Below are positions 36,509 through 45,456 of a stretch of 64,000 nt of DNA, piece by piece (within the stretch, counting starts at the first letter, position 1; every line of letters starts with the position of its first letter). The position numbers and the translations under genes are program-made. The DNA is from Alkalimarinus alittae (GTDB taxonomy: Bacteria > Pseudomonadota > Gammaproteobacteria > Pseudomonadales > Oleiphilaceae): positions 310,001 through 374,000 of the forward strand of contig NZ_CP100390.1 of the NCBI RefSeq assembly GCF_026016465.1. Direction: 5' to 3'. The notes under the pieces are model-generated. The model saw nothing but the letters and a program-made list of their open reading frames with translations. It searched no databases and had not been told where the DNA came from.

Positions 36509-39382
36509 ATGGGTCTAAAAAAGGTTATTCAGCCCGATTATCGAGAGGGTGTGGATCGTAAACTGCTGAATATAATTCGAGACCGTTTTTTATTAATTAA
36601 TCAACGTCGACTTGAGCGAACTCAGCAAGCGCTTCCTCTTAGGCATCAAGCGACGCTGGATCTTCTGCCGCTTTTTTTTCAAGTTAATCACCCGTTGCTC
36701 CCTGGATATGTCTCGCGAGATACGCCGCGCAGCGTCGCTAATTATGTACCCGATAAGCTTATTTTGCGAGCAGCGCAGGGGTTTAGTAAAACCTTTAAAT
36801 ATAAAGCTGAAAAACGGTTGCGGCCTGATATCCTCTCGCTTTTTATGATGGGTAGTATTGGTACCATTGCTCAGTCAGAGGGCAGTGATATTGATATCTG
36901 GTTGTGTCATCGTTCAGGGCTCAATAAAAATGAGTTTGCATTACTAAGACGAAAAGCCGACCTGATTACTGAGTGGGCGGATGAGCTGGGCTTAGAAATT
37001 CATTTCTTTTTAATGGATGCCAATCATTTTAGGCAGCGCCAACTGGGAGGGGTTGATAAGGAAAGTAGCGGCTCGGCGCAGCACTTTTTGCTACTGGATG
37101 AGTTTTATCGAACTAGCGTATTGTTAGCAGGCTGTTACCCCCTGTGGTGGCTGATTCCGGTTTGCGATGAAAATGAATACGACAAATTCGCTGAGTTGCT
37201 AACTCAAAAGCGCTTTATTCGTGAAACAGATGTTATTGATTTTGGTGGTTTGGCTCATATCCCTAAAGAGGAGTTTGTGGGTGCGGGCATGTGGCAACTA
37301 TATAAAGGTATTGATGCACCATATAAATCGGTGATTAAACTGTTACTAACAGAGCTTTATGCACAAGAACTGCCTGACAAATTAAACCTGAGCTTGGAGT
37401 ATAAGCAGGCCATTTATAATGATGAATTAGATGCTGATGATCTTGACCCTTATGTCATGCTCTATCGCCGACTGGAGCGTTATTTAAAGTCGCGCGACGA
37501 ACAGGAGCGATTAGAGTTAATTCGCCGAAGTTTTTATCTTAAGGTCGGGAATAATTTAACGCGCAATTCGGCAACGAAAAATGCCTCATGGCAGCGGAAT
37601 GTCATGGCCCGGTTGGTGAAAGACTGGCAGTGGCCAGAGGCGCTGTTAAAAACGTTAGATCACCGTAATACATGGGGTGTTCCGCAAGTTATTAAAGAAA
37701 GAAAAGCGGTGGTGAGCGAGTTGACTCACAGCTACCGGTTTCTATCGCAGTTTGCCAGAACACATCATCTAAAAGCACATATTAATGCTGATGATATGGC
37801 TATTCTTGGGCGTAAATTATATGCCGTTTTTCAACGAAAAGCGGGTAAAGTCGAACTGATAAATTCAGGTATAGCGCCTACATTGCATGAAGATCATTTG
37901 GCATTTCATCATCAGAGTAGTCAGCCACTGTCTGCTGATGCTAATGGTTGGCTACTTTACCGAGAGCTTGACTCTGCTGCGGATGTTGCGTTTCATCCGG
38001 TCTTAAAGCGCTCAACGAGTATTGTTGAGCTGATTGCGTGGTGTTACTTCAATGGTATTGTCAGTAAAGGTACGCGGCTGAGTCTAGTGTCTGGCAAAAG
38101 TACAATGACGATGTTTGAGCTGCAGAATATTATTAATACGTTTAATCAGCTGACACCGTACCCATTACCACCGGTTCCGCAGGTGCAGTTTCGTCAGAAT
38201 CACTTTCCTCTTCATACGCTGTTGTTTGTAAACGTTGGTGTTGACCCGATGGCGGAGCATAGTGCTCGCGGTGTGCATAAGTTGAGTGACCGAAATGATT
38301 CTCTAGGGTATAGCGCTTTCCGGGAAAATTTGGTGACGACATTAGACCAAATCAGCCTCAATAGTTGGCACGAACTATCTGTTCAGCGGTATGAGTTGGG
38401 TGACACCTTGATTCAGTGTCTTAAGCATTATCTGGCTAGCTTGGTTGAAGTAGGGGATCACCCAATGCCCAGATTCGACGTGCGTTGCTTCTGCCCTAAT
38501 AGGGCTGTAGCGATCGCGAAGCGAGTTAAAATACTTTTTACAGATGTTGTTGATGCATTTTTTAGTGCTAAGGGCATTTTACCTGTGCGCTATATCATCG
38601 AAATGGACCATCGTTTTTTTGTGGTTCAGTTCGTTAATCAACAGCCTCGGTTAACAGGGTATGATAACTTGGCGTTGTTAATGCGCTATCTTGAGCAGCC
38701 TCAATCATCTTATGCCCCTATCGTGGTTGATCGGTATGCCTTGCTTGATCAACCAAAGCTGAAATTGGTTTTTGAGAAATCAAGGTCTGGCACGATACAA
38801 GTATTTTTCTATGTGAGAAAAACGGAGGCCGATCTCTATATTGTGGATGAATATGGTTCGTTGTTTTCTTACTCAACACCATATCATAGTCATCAATCGC
38901 TTTTAATTCCGCTTTATCGTTTCTTGACATCAATACTTGAACGGCGGCAAATGCATCAATCCATCGATGCTTTTTTTGCAGATTTGGTGCTGGAGTTTTG
39001 TGAGATTAAGGCGGGTAAGGGCGAAAGAGAATACCGGGTGGAAAAAAAGCAGCTGTTTACTGATGCAACCGCTTTTTTTGTTGATGTACAGGCCATTGGT
39101 AATTATGACGGGGTGGGTGAATTATTATTTGACATCTATTGTGATGAGCAAGAGTTTTCAGTGTTGGAGTATGGTGATCAGCTGATACCTGCTGTTGCCC
39201 ATTACATACATTCAAAGCGAACGCTCGGGGAGCCTTACCCTTGCTATTTGACAGATTTAGGATTGCCTCAACGGTTAGATCAAGGCGATTATCAGGTGGG
39301 TCTTCAGACGGTTCAATATTTACAGTATAAAAAAGCTTTAGAAGATAAGTTGAATGAAGCTTTGCAGTTGCTAGCGGGTTAA
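36509..39382 (+). CDS. cyaA: class I adenylate cyclase
   Basis: 957 residues from ATG 36509 (MGLKKVIQPD). The catalytic nucleotidyltransferase region has MMGSIGTIAQSEGSDIDIWLC (G-S then D-x-D, about 112-132), typical of enterobacterial/pseudomonad CyaA. The C-terminal half is the regulatory domain. It makes cAMP for Crp/Vfr. Full length and uninterrupted. Confidence 0.95.
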   Translation: MGLKKVIQPDYREGVDRKLLNIIRDRFLLINQRRLERTQQALPLRHQATLDLLPLFFQVNHPLLPGYVSRDTPRSVANYVPDKLILRAAQGFSKTFKYKAEKRLRPDILSLFMMGSIGTIAQSEGSDIDIWLCHRSGLNKNEFALLRRKADLITEWADELGLEIHFFLMDANHFRQRQLGGVDKESSGSAQHFLLLDEFYRTSVLLAGCYPLWWLIPVCDENEYDKFAELLTQKRFIRETDVIDFGGLAHIPKEEFVGAGMWQLYKGIDAPYKSVIKLLLTELYAQELPDKLNLSLEYKQAIYNDELDADDLDPYVMLYRRLERYLKSRDEQERLELIRRSFYLKVGNNLTRNSATKNASWQRNVMARLVKDWQWPEALLKTLDHRNTWGVPQVIKERKAVVSELTHSYRFLSQFARTHHLKAHINADDMAILGRKLYAVFQRKAGKVELINSGIAPTLHEDHLAFHHQSSQPLSADANGWLLYRELDSAADVAFHPVLKRSTSIVELIAWCYFNGIVSKGTRLSLVSGKSTMTMFELQNIINTFNQLTPYPLPPVPQVQFRQNHFPLHTLLFVNVGVDPMAEHSARGVHKLSDRNDSLGYSAFRENLVTTLDQISLNSWHELSVQRYELGDTLIQCLKHYLASLVEVGDHPMPRFDVRCFCPNRAVAIAKRVKILFTDVVDAFFSAKGILPVRYIIEMDHRFFVVQFVNQQPRLTGYDNLALLMRYLEQPQSSYAPIVVDRYALLDQPKLKLVFEKSRSGTIQVFFYVRKTEADLYIVDEYGSLFSYSTPYHSHQSLLIPLYRFLTSILERRQMHQSIDAFFADLVLEFCEIKAGKGEREYRVEKKQLFTDATAFFVDVQAIGNYDGVGELLFDIYCDEQEFSVLEYGDQLIPAVAHYIHSKRTLGEPYPCYLTDLGLPQRLDQGDYQVGLQTVQYLQYKKALEDKLNEALQLLAG

Positions 39383-39494
39383 TTCTTGCTTGGCTTTTGT
39401 GCTGCACATTACCGCAGTTTATTACGTTGCATAGAATAGAGTTTCAGCCGGCTAGCGGGTATACTGGCCGAATTATTTTTAATGGTGGATCGCT

Positions 39495-39713
39495 ATGCTG
39501 AAACGTTTTTCCATTTTGACTCAGATATTAGGTGTGACTTTATTAGGCTCAAGTATGTTAGTGGGCTGTGGTCAAAAGGGCCCTCTTTATCTGCCTGTTG
39601 AAAACGAACCGACAGAACTCTCAACCGTTCAGGTGAGTCAACAAACGGAAAATGCTACAGAGGTAGACCAAGCGACTAAGGTTACTCAAGGCGACAGCTC
39701 CACCGCGGATTAA
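39495..39713 (+). CDS. lptM: LPS translocon maturation lipoprotein LptM (LppL/YifL)
   Basis: 72 residues. Signal peptide with lipobox MLVGC, then the conserved GQKGPLYLP that defines LptM/YifL, followed by an acidic, disordered tail. The family assists oxidative assembly of the LptD-LptE translocon. Its position directly before lysA is conserved. Confidence 0.92.
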   Translation: MLKRFSILTQILGVTLLGSSMLVGCGQKGPLYLPVENEPTELSTVQVSQQTENATEVDQATKVTQGDSSTAD

Positions 39714-39792
39714 ACTGCTTTGCGGTTATTAATTTTGACACACGATACCTAAGCTCAAAGGCTTAGAGTCGACGTTAGCTCTAGAGAGAATC

Positions 39793-41043
39793 ATGGATTA
39801 TTTTAATTATTTAGATGGCCAACTGTTTGCCGAAAACGTACCTGTAGAAAGAATAGCAGCTGAATTTGGTACCCCTTGTTATGTTTACTCAAGAGCGACA
39901 TTTGAGCGTCACTATAAGGCCTATGACAATGCACTAGGCGATCACCCTCATTTAATTTGCTATGCAGTAAAAGCCAACTCGAATATAGCGGTGTTAAATG
40001 TATTGGCAAAACTGGGTTCTGGTTTTGATATTGTGTCTATCGGCGAGTTAGAGCGAGTGCTTGCGGCCGGTGGAGAACCTTCTAAGGTTGTATTTTCGGG
40101 CGTAGGCAAGCAAGCACATGAGATGCGCCGAGCACTAGAAGTTGGCGTGCATTGTTTTAATGTTGAGTCTGAAGCTGAGTTATATCGATTGAACGATGTC
40201 GCCGCTGAAATGGGGCTAATTGCACCCATTTCATTACGAGTTAACCCTGATGTTGATGCAGGGACTCATCCGTATATTTCAACAGGGCTTAAAGAGAATA
40301 AATTCGGTATCGATATTCAACGAGCGCCTGATGTTTATGCGCTAGCCAAAGGGCTTAAGAATTTGGCAATAAAGGGTGTTGATTGTCATATCGGCTCTCA
40401 ATTGACAGAAGTGCGTCCGTTCTTAGATGCACTAGACCGAGTGTTAGTATTAGTCGACAGTCTTAAAGAAAAGGGTATTGAGTTAAATCACCTTGATCTA
40501 GGCGGCGGTTTAGGTGTTCGCTACAATCAAGAAACACCGCCAGAACCAAGCGAATACGCCAGTGAGATCATTGCTAAACTTAAAGGTAGAACACTGACAC
40601 TGATTATGGAACCTGGGCGCTCAATTGCAGCCAACGCGGGTATTATGTTGACCCGTGTTGAATTTTTGAAGTGTACGGAGCACCGTGATTTTGCAGTTAT
40701 AGACGGTGCAATGAACGACTTGTTAAGACCTGCGCTGTATTCTGCATGGCAAGATATTATTCCAGCTGTACCCAGAGCCACGGGCGAGAAACGACACTAT
40801 GACTTAGTTGGACCTGTATGTGAAACAGGGGATTTCTTAGGTAAAGATAGAGAACTAATATTAGAGGCTGGCGATTTACTAGCCGTTCGATCAGCGGGCG
40901 CTTACGGGTTTGCTATGAGTTCAAATTATAATAGCCGAAATCGCCCTGCAGAAGTGATGGTTGATGGCGATAATGTGCACTTAATTCGACGTCGCGAAAC
41001 GATCGCAGACCAGATCGCATTAGAAAAAATAATAGCTGAATAG
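39793..41043 (+). CDS. lysA: diaminopimelate decarboxylase
   Basis: 416 residues. The PLP lysine is in CYAVKANSN; HIGSQLTEVRPF, LDLGGGLGVRY, EPGRSIAANAG and the catalytic VGPVCETGDFLGKDR are intact. It makes lysine from meso-diaminopimelate. It lies 29 bases before dapF in the lptM-lysA-dapF-DUF484 unit. Confidence 0.97.
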   Translation: MDYFNYLDGQLFAENVPVERIAAEFGTPCYVYSRATFERHYKAYDNALGDHPHLICYAVKANSNIAVLNVLAKLGSGFDIVSIGELERVLAAGGEPSKVVFSGVGKQAHEMRRALEVGVHCFNVESEAELYRLNDVAAEMGLIAPISLRVNPDVDAGTHPYISTGLKENKFGIDIQRAPDVYALAKGLKNLAIKGVDCHIGSQLTEVRPFLDALDRVLVLVDSLKEKGIELNHLDLGGGLGVRYNQETPPEPSEYASEIIAKLKGRTLTLIMEPGRSIAANAGIMLTRVEFLKCTEHRDFAVIDGAMNDLLRPALYSAWQDIIPAVPRATGEKRHYDLVGPVCETGDFLGKDRELILEAGDLLAVRSAGAYGFAMSSNYNSRNRPAEVMVDGDNVHLIRRRETIADQIALEKIIAE

Positions 41044-41072
41044 TGATCTGTTAGTACATTAAAGGTTTAGAG

Positions 41073-41921
41073 ATGTTAATTAAATTTACTAAAATGCACG
41101 GCCTCGGAAATGACTTCATGGTAGTCGACATGATTAGTCAGCATGCGCACTTGAGAACCGAGCAGATTAAAAAACTCTCAGACCGAAATTTTGGGATTGG
41201 GTTTGACCAGTTGCTACTAGTAGAGCCCCCTGGACGTCCGGATGTTGATTTTCGATATCGCATTTTCAATGCTGACGGCAGTGAAGTGGAGCAGTGCGGC
41301 AATGGTGCTCGCTGTTTCGCCCGTTACGTGATTGATAACAAGCTTACCACCAAAAACCGTATTCGAGTTGAAACCTGTAATGGCATTATTGAGCTTGAGG
41401 TAACTCCTGATGGCAGAGTGTTGGTTGATATGGGAGCGCCTATATTAATACCGGCTGAAATCCCTTTTGTGGCCGATAGCCCATTAGCAGAATACGAATT
41501 AAGTGTCGCGTCAAAGGCTACCGAAACCCAAGAGAAGGTTATTATTAGTGCTATCTCGATGGGTAATCCGCATTGTGTACTATTAACAGATGACATTAAG
41601 ACCGCACCGGTTGAGACGTTAGGCCCGTTGCTTGAAAGCCATGAGCGTTTTCCTAATAAAGTGAATGTCGGCTTCATGGAAATTATTCACCGACGCTTTG
41701 TGCATTTGCGCGTATATGAACGTGGTGTAGGTGAGACAATGGCCTGCGGAACAGGTGCCTGTGCTGCGGTTGTAGCGGGACAGTTAAGAGGTCTATTAGA
41801 CTCGAGCGTTGAGGTAAAACTACCAGGCGGTAACTTACAAATTGAGTGGTTGGGCGAAGGTCATCCCGTGATGATGAAAGGCCCTGCAACCAAGGTGTTT
41901 GAAGGACAGGTTCGCGTTTAG
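41073..41921 (+). CDS. dapF: diaminopimelate epimerase
   Basis: 282 residues. Both catalytic cysteines are present: C75 in [10 protein letters not shown] and the second in [24 protein letters not shown] at the N-terminus is standard. It converts LL- to meso-diaminopimelate, feeding LysA and peptidoglycan. Confidence 0.97.
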   Translation: MLIKFTKMHGLGNDFMVVDMISQHAHLRTEQIKKLSDRNFGIGFDQLLLVEPPGRPDVDFRYRIFNADGSEVEQCGNGARCFARYVIDNKLTTKNRIRVETCNGIIELEVTPDGRVLVDMGAPILIPAEIPFVADSPLAEYELSVASKATETQEKVIISAISMGNPHCVLLTDDIKTAPVETLGPLLESHERFPNKVNVGFMEIIHRRFVHLRVYERGVGETMACGTGACAAVVAGQLRGLLDSSVEVKLPGGNLQIEWLGEGHPVMMKGPATKVFEGQVRV

Positions 41922-41965
41922 CCTAGCCTCACAATAACTAAAAAGAATAAGGTATTGGAGTTTCG

Positions 41966-42709
41966 ATGACAGATAACGTAGTCACTTCTGAGAACCAACA
42001 AACGCTCACAGAGCAGCAAGTGGTTGAGTATCTCAGAACGCACTCAGCATTTTTTATAGATAATGAGTACTTGCTTAAAGAGATAAAGTTACCTCACCAG
42101 AGTGGTAAGGCAATATCATTAGCTGAACGACAAGTGCATTTGTTTAGAGAGCAGCGAGACGATCTTCAGCGAGAGCTTGCAGACCTGATTGAGATTGCTA
42201 AGCAGAACGATCAGTTTTTTGATAAGAGCAAGCGCCTACTGATGAATCTGCTTGAAGCACAAAGCTTGGATGAAGTGATGATTGTCGTACAAGAAAGTGT
42301 TCAGAATGATTTCGGTTTGGCGTTTTGTAGCATGTTACTGTTTGGTGACCGAGATGAGTACCCGGTTAGCAATGTTCAAATGATCTCGCAAATTGAAGCA
42401 GAATCAGTTTTAGGCACGCTAATTGAAAGTAGGCGAGCGGTGTGTGGGCGATTTACGGATGATCAGTTGCAGTGTTTATTTCCTGAAGCGAGTGACGACG
42501 TAGCGTCGGCTGCAGTGATACCGTTGCGTGGGACTGATGTCTTAGGGATGTTCAGTCTAGGCAGTAAAGGCCAAGATTATTTTGAAAGCGGTATGGGGTC
42601 CTTATTTTTAACGTATATCAGCGATACATTGAGCCGCTTATTACCGCCATTACTGCAGAGCGAAAAAATGGGTTCAAAGGCTGAGAGTGTTGCGTCGTTG
42701 CTAGACTAA
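41966..42709 (+). CDS. DUF484 family protein
   Basis: 247 residues. QQVVEYLRTHSAFFIDNEYLLKEIKLPHQSG is the DUF484 N-terminus; a coiled coil (VHLFREQRDDLQRELADL) leads to a GAF-like domain (about 95-230). Function is unknown. The family is encoded between dapF and xerC in many gammaproteobacteria. Here the following xerC is absent. Confidence 0.88.
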   Translation: MTDNVVTSENQQTLTEQQVVEYLRTHSAFFIDNEYLLKEIKLPHQSGKAISLAERQVHLFREQRDDLQRELADLIEIAKQNDQFFDKSKRLLMNLLEAQSLDEVMIVVQESVQNDFGLAFCSMLLFGDRDEYPVSNVQMISQIEAESVLGTLIESRRAVCGRFTDDQLQCLFPEASDDVASAAVIPLRGTDVLGMFSLGSKGQDYFESGMGSLFLTYISDTLSRLLPPLLQSEKMGSKAESVASLLD

Positions 42710-42730
42710 CCCACGATCACACTCAAAAAA

Positions 42731-42760
42731 GGGCCCTTTTAAACTGAAAGGGTCTGTTTC
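42731..42760 (+). terminator. weak terminator after DUF484 gene
   Basis: CCCTTT (42734-42739) and AAAGGG (42747-42752) form a short stem followed by TCTGTTTC. The remaining bases up to 42907 show no trace of an xerC fragment. Confidence 0.35.
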
Positions 42761-42907
42761 AGGCTCTCAATACCTTCTTCTTTTTTTACACTATTCTTTC
42801 TTATTATCCCAAAGCTTTGTAAAGTTCAATTAAATGACCTATTTTCTGCGGTTAAGGCTTTTCCGAGCCAGTAGCAGGTCGTCTATTACTACAGTGGCGT
42901 ACATATT

Positions 42908-43636
42908 ATGATCAAACTTATCACTTTTGACCTCGATAACACCTTGTGGAATTCCGACCCTGTATTGGCAAAGGCAGAGACTGTTCTATATTCATGGCTA
43001 GAAAAAAACTGCCCCGAATTAGCCTCTCGTTTCAGTGTTGAGGCAATTCGTGATTATAAAGCCGCTATCGCTAATGATAATCCGGCGTTGTTACACCGGG
43101 TTAGCGCGCTACGGCTAGAAGTGCTGAGAATAGCCTTGCTTGATGTGGGATATGCTTCAGATGCAGCGGAACAACAGGCTAAACAGGCATTTCAGGTGTT
43201 TCATGCGGCAAGACAACAGGTTACGTTGTTTGAGCATGCCGAGCATTTGCTAAAAAGCCTGAGTTTACAGTATCAATTGGCTGCATTGACCAATGGAAAC
43301 GCCGATGTGTCGATTATAGGGCTAGATCGCTATTTTGATTTTGCATTAACCGCTGAGGAGATTGGCAAGCAAAAGCCTCACCCTGATATGTTTTTAGCGG
43401 CGCTAGAAAAGGCTGAAGTGGAGGCTGCTGAAGTTATTCATATAGGAGACCACCCAGAGCAAGATATCATGGGGGCGCACGGTGCAGGGTTGCATACTAT
43501 TTGGGTAAATTTTGATGAAACTCCCTGGGATAGTGACTTAGTAGAAGGGCATGACGCTGCGCCAGGTAAAGTGGCTAACTGTTTGACCGAGATACCAAAA
43601 TTGATAGGGCAGATTGAAAACAGCCTGATTAAATAG
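42908..43636 (+). CDS. yigB: HAD-superfamily hydrolase, YigB-like
   Basis: 242 residues. HAD motif I FDLDNTLWNSDPVL (nucleophile and acid-base aspartates), motif II LTNGNADV, motif III KQKPHPDMF and motif IV HIGDHPEQDIMGAHGAG. YigB dephosphorylates small substrates such as FMN. It is the last member of the conserved dapF-DUF484-xerC-yigB order. Confidence 0.85.
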   Translation: MIKLITFDLDNTLWNSDPVLAKAETVLYSWLEKNCPELASRFSVEAIRDYKAAIANDNPALLHRVSALRLEVLRIALLDVGYASDAAEQQAKQAFQVFHAARQQVTLFEHAEHLLKSLSLQYQLAALTNGNADVSIIGLDRYFDFALTAEEIGKQKPHPDMFLAALEKAEVEAAEVIHIGDHPEQDIMGAHGAGLHTIWVNFDETPWDSDLVEGHDAAPGKVANCLTEIPKLIGQIENSLIK

Positions 43637-43689
43637 TCTATACTTGGTGAGATAAACCATCTTCAGCAAATAAAAACAATAGGAACTGG

Positions 43690-45444
43690 GTGCTCATGTC
43701 AGGATCAGGAACGGCTAGCAGTGATTTAAAGCGATGGAAGGAAAAATGCTTCGCGCAAGCCGAAGAATTGGAACAGCAAGAAAAATCCTTCGAAGATCAC
43801 ACTGATCTTTTACAGAGGCTTTTAGTAAGAGTGAGTTTGGCTGCAGATGGCTTAAATGAAGCGTTAGACACAGAGCTAGCCTCATTGCGAGACCAACTAA
43901 GAAAAGGAACTGCAAGCAAAACAGAGTTATCGAGTCGGTTGAGTAAAATTGAGAAAGCGGTTCTTGCACTCGACGAGCAAAAGTCAGAGCGAACCAGTAA
44001 GGTGCTTGAAGCGTTACAAAGTTTGGTAGATCAATTGCTAGAACTAGCGCTTGAGCGAAAGCAAAGAAAACAACTCAAGCAATTATCTAAAGACATCCGC
44101 GGTAAAAAAAATGGATTACGGGAATACCCAAATCTGCTGATGCAATATGCTCACTTGCAAGAGGACGCCTTGAAACATCAGTTTTCAATGATCGGGCAAG
44201 AAAACAAAAACGGTATATTGCAGCGAATATTTGGCACGAACAATTCAAATGGGGAGGCGATTCAAACAGACTCAGCCACTTTAACTACGGCGGACTCTGA
44301 GGATAAACAAACGCTATTGGATGAGGATGCTACAGAACTTGATCTCGCAGAAAATGGAGATGATGTAGAACTCACGCCCGGTTTTTCAGCTGTATCAAAG
44401 CATGTGAGTATTGCGCTTAGTAACTTAATTACCCAGTTGAGCATACCTGAAAATGTTGAGTCTACCGCTGAAAAAATTCAGACGACGATTCAAAATGGTT
44501 TAAATTGGTACGAGTTAGGGCCTACCATTGACGATGTTGCAAATCTGGTTATTTCTTCTGTTGGCAAGGGACAAAAAGATTTCGAGTTGTTCTTACAAAA
44601 TTTAGATGACCGTTTAGCGACGTTGCAGAGCTTTTTAGCGGCAAGTAAGAGCCAACAACTCGATTGGCAGGGCTCGACCAGTGACCTTGATCGTACAGTA
44701 CGAGACCAAGTTAAGACCATCTCTCAAGAAGTCCTTGATGCTAACGATATAGATCATCTCAAGGTGTCCGTGACCTCTCATATTGAAACAATCATTGCAT
44801 CAATGGATAATTTCGTCGCCTCCGAAGATACGCGTATTGACGAGATGAATAAACAAATGGAGGCTATGCAGCATCGCTTGCAAACAATGGAAACCGAAGC
44901 GGGCGAGATAAGGTCTCGATTGCAAGTCGAAAGAGCTAAAGCGTTGACCGATATACTCACGGGTCTGGCTAACCGAGAAGCGTATGAAGAACGCTTGCAG
45001 ATGGAGTTTGAGCGTTGGCAGCGCTATCGGCAGCCTGCTGCAATAGTGGTTGCAGATATAGATTTTTTCAAACGGGTAAATGATGATTATGGTCACTTAG
45101 CCGGCGATAAAGTTATTCAGATAATTGCTAAAGAACTCTCTAATCGGATACGAAAAACGGACTTTGTTGCTCGTTACGGGGGTGAAGAGTTTGTGATTAT
45201 TATGCCTGAAACAACCTTGGAAGATGCCATTCCTGTGATGGAAAAGACGCGAGAAATGATCTCTCGATTACCCTTTCATTTTAGGGATGAAAATGTGCAG
45301 ATTACCATGTCGTTTGGCATAGCCGCTTTTCAGGATAAAGATTCTCCAGCAGAGATATTTGAGCTGGCAGATAAAGCCCTCTATAAAGCGAAAGAGAATG
45401 GCCGAAACCGTGTTGAAATTTCAGATAATAGTAGTGAAATATAG
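43690..45444 (+). CDS. coiled-coil GGDEF diguanylate cyclase, DgcP-like
   Basis: 584 residues from GTG 43690, six bases after AGGA; ATG 43696 is an alternative. The long N-terminal region (1-415) is helical with coiled coils (KCFAQAEELEQQEKSFEDH; DEMNKQMEAMQHRLQTMETEAG) and has no membrane span. The C-terminal GGDEF domain has an active YGGEEFVIIMPE site, and the start of this domain (LTDILTGLANREAYEERL) is typical. The N-terminal pattern RWKEK...DLLQRLLVRVSLAA resembles the Pseudomonas DgcP group. It lies 12 bases before the hybrid kinase gene, so the two are probably cotranscribed. Confidence 0.87.
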   Translation: MLMSGSGTASSDLKRWKEKCFAQAEELEQQEKSFEDHTDLLQRLLVRVSLAADGLNEALDTELASLRDQLRKGTASKTELSSRLSKIEKAVLALDEQKSERTSKVLEALQSLVDQLLELALERKQRKQLKQLSKDIRGKKNGLREYPNLLMQYAHLQEDALKHQFSMIGQENKNGILQRIFGTNNSNGEAIQTDSATLTTADSEDKQTLLDEDATELDLAENGDDVELTPGFSAVSKHVSIALSNLITQLSIPENVESTAEKIQTTIQNGLNWYELGPTIDDVANLVISSVGKGQKDFELFLQNLDDRLATLQSFLAASKSQQLDWQGSTSDLDRTVRDQVKTISQEVLDANDIDHLKVSVTSHIETIIASMDNFVASEDTRIDEMNKQMEAMQHRLQTMETEAGEIRSRLQVERAKALTDILTGLANREAYEERLQMEFERWQRYRQPAAIVVADIDFFKRVNDDYGHLAGDKVIQIIAKELSNRIRKTDFVARYGGEEFVIIMPETTLEDAIPVMEKTREMISRLPFHFRDENVQITMSFGIAAFQDKDSPAEIFELADKALYKAKENGRNRVEISDNSSEI

Positions 45445-45456
45445 GATTCAAATTAA

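Noticed and set aside
39057-39407. Minus-strand frame at the end of cyaA
   Set aside because: It is antisense to conserved CyaA C-terminus and lacks a ribosome site.
39747-39764. CTAAGC/GCTTAG hairpin between lptM and lysA as terminator
   Set aside because: Only six base pairs, no T run, and the flanking genes belong to one conserved unit.
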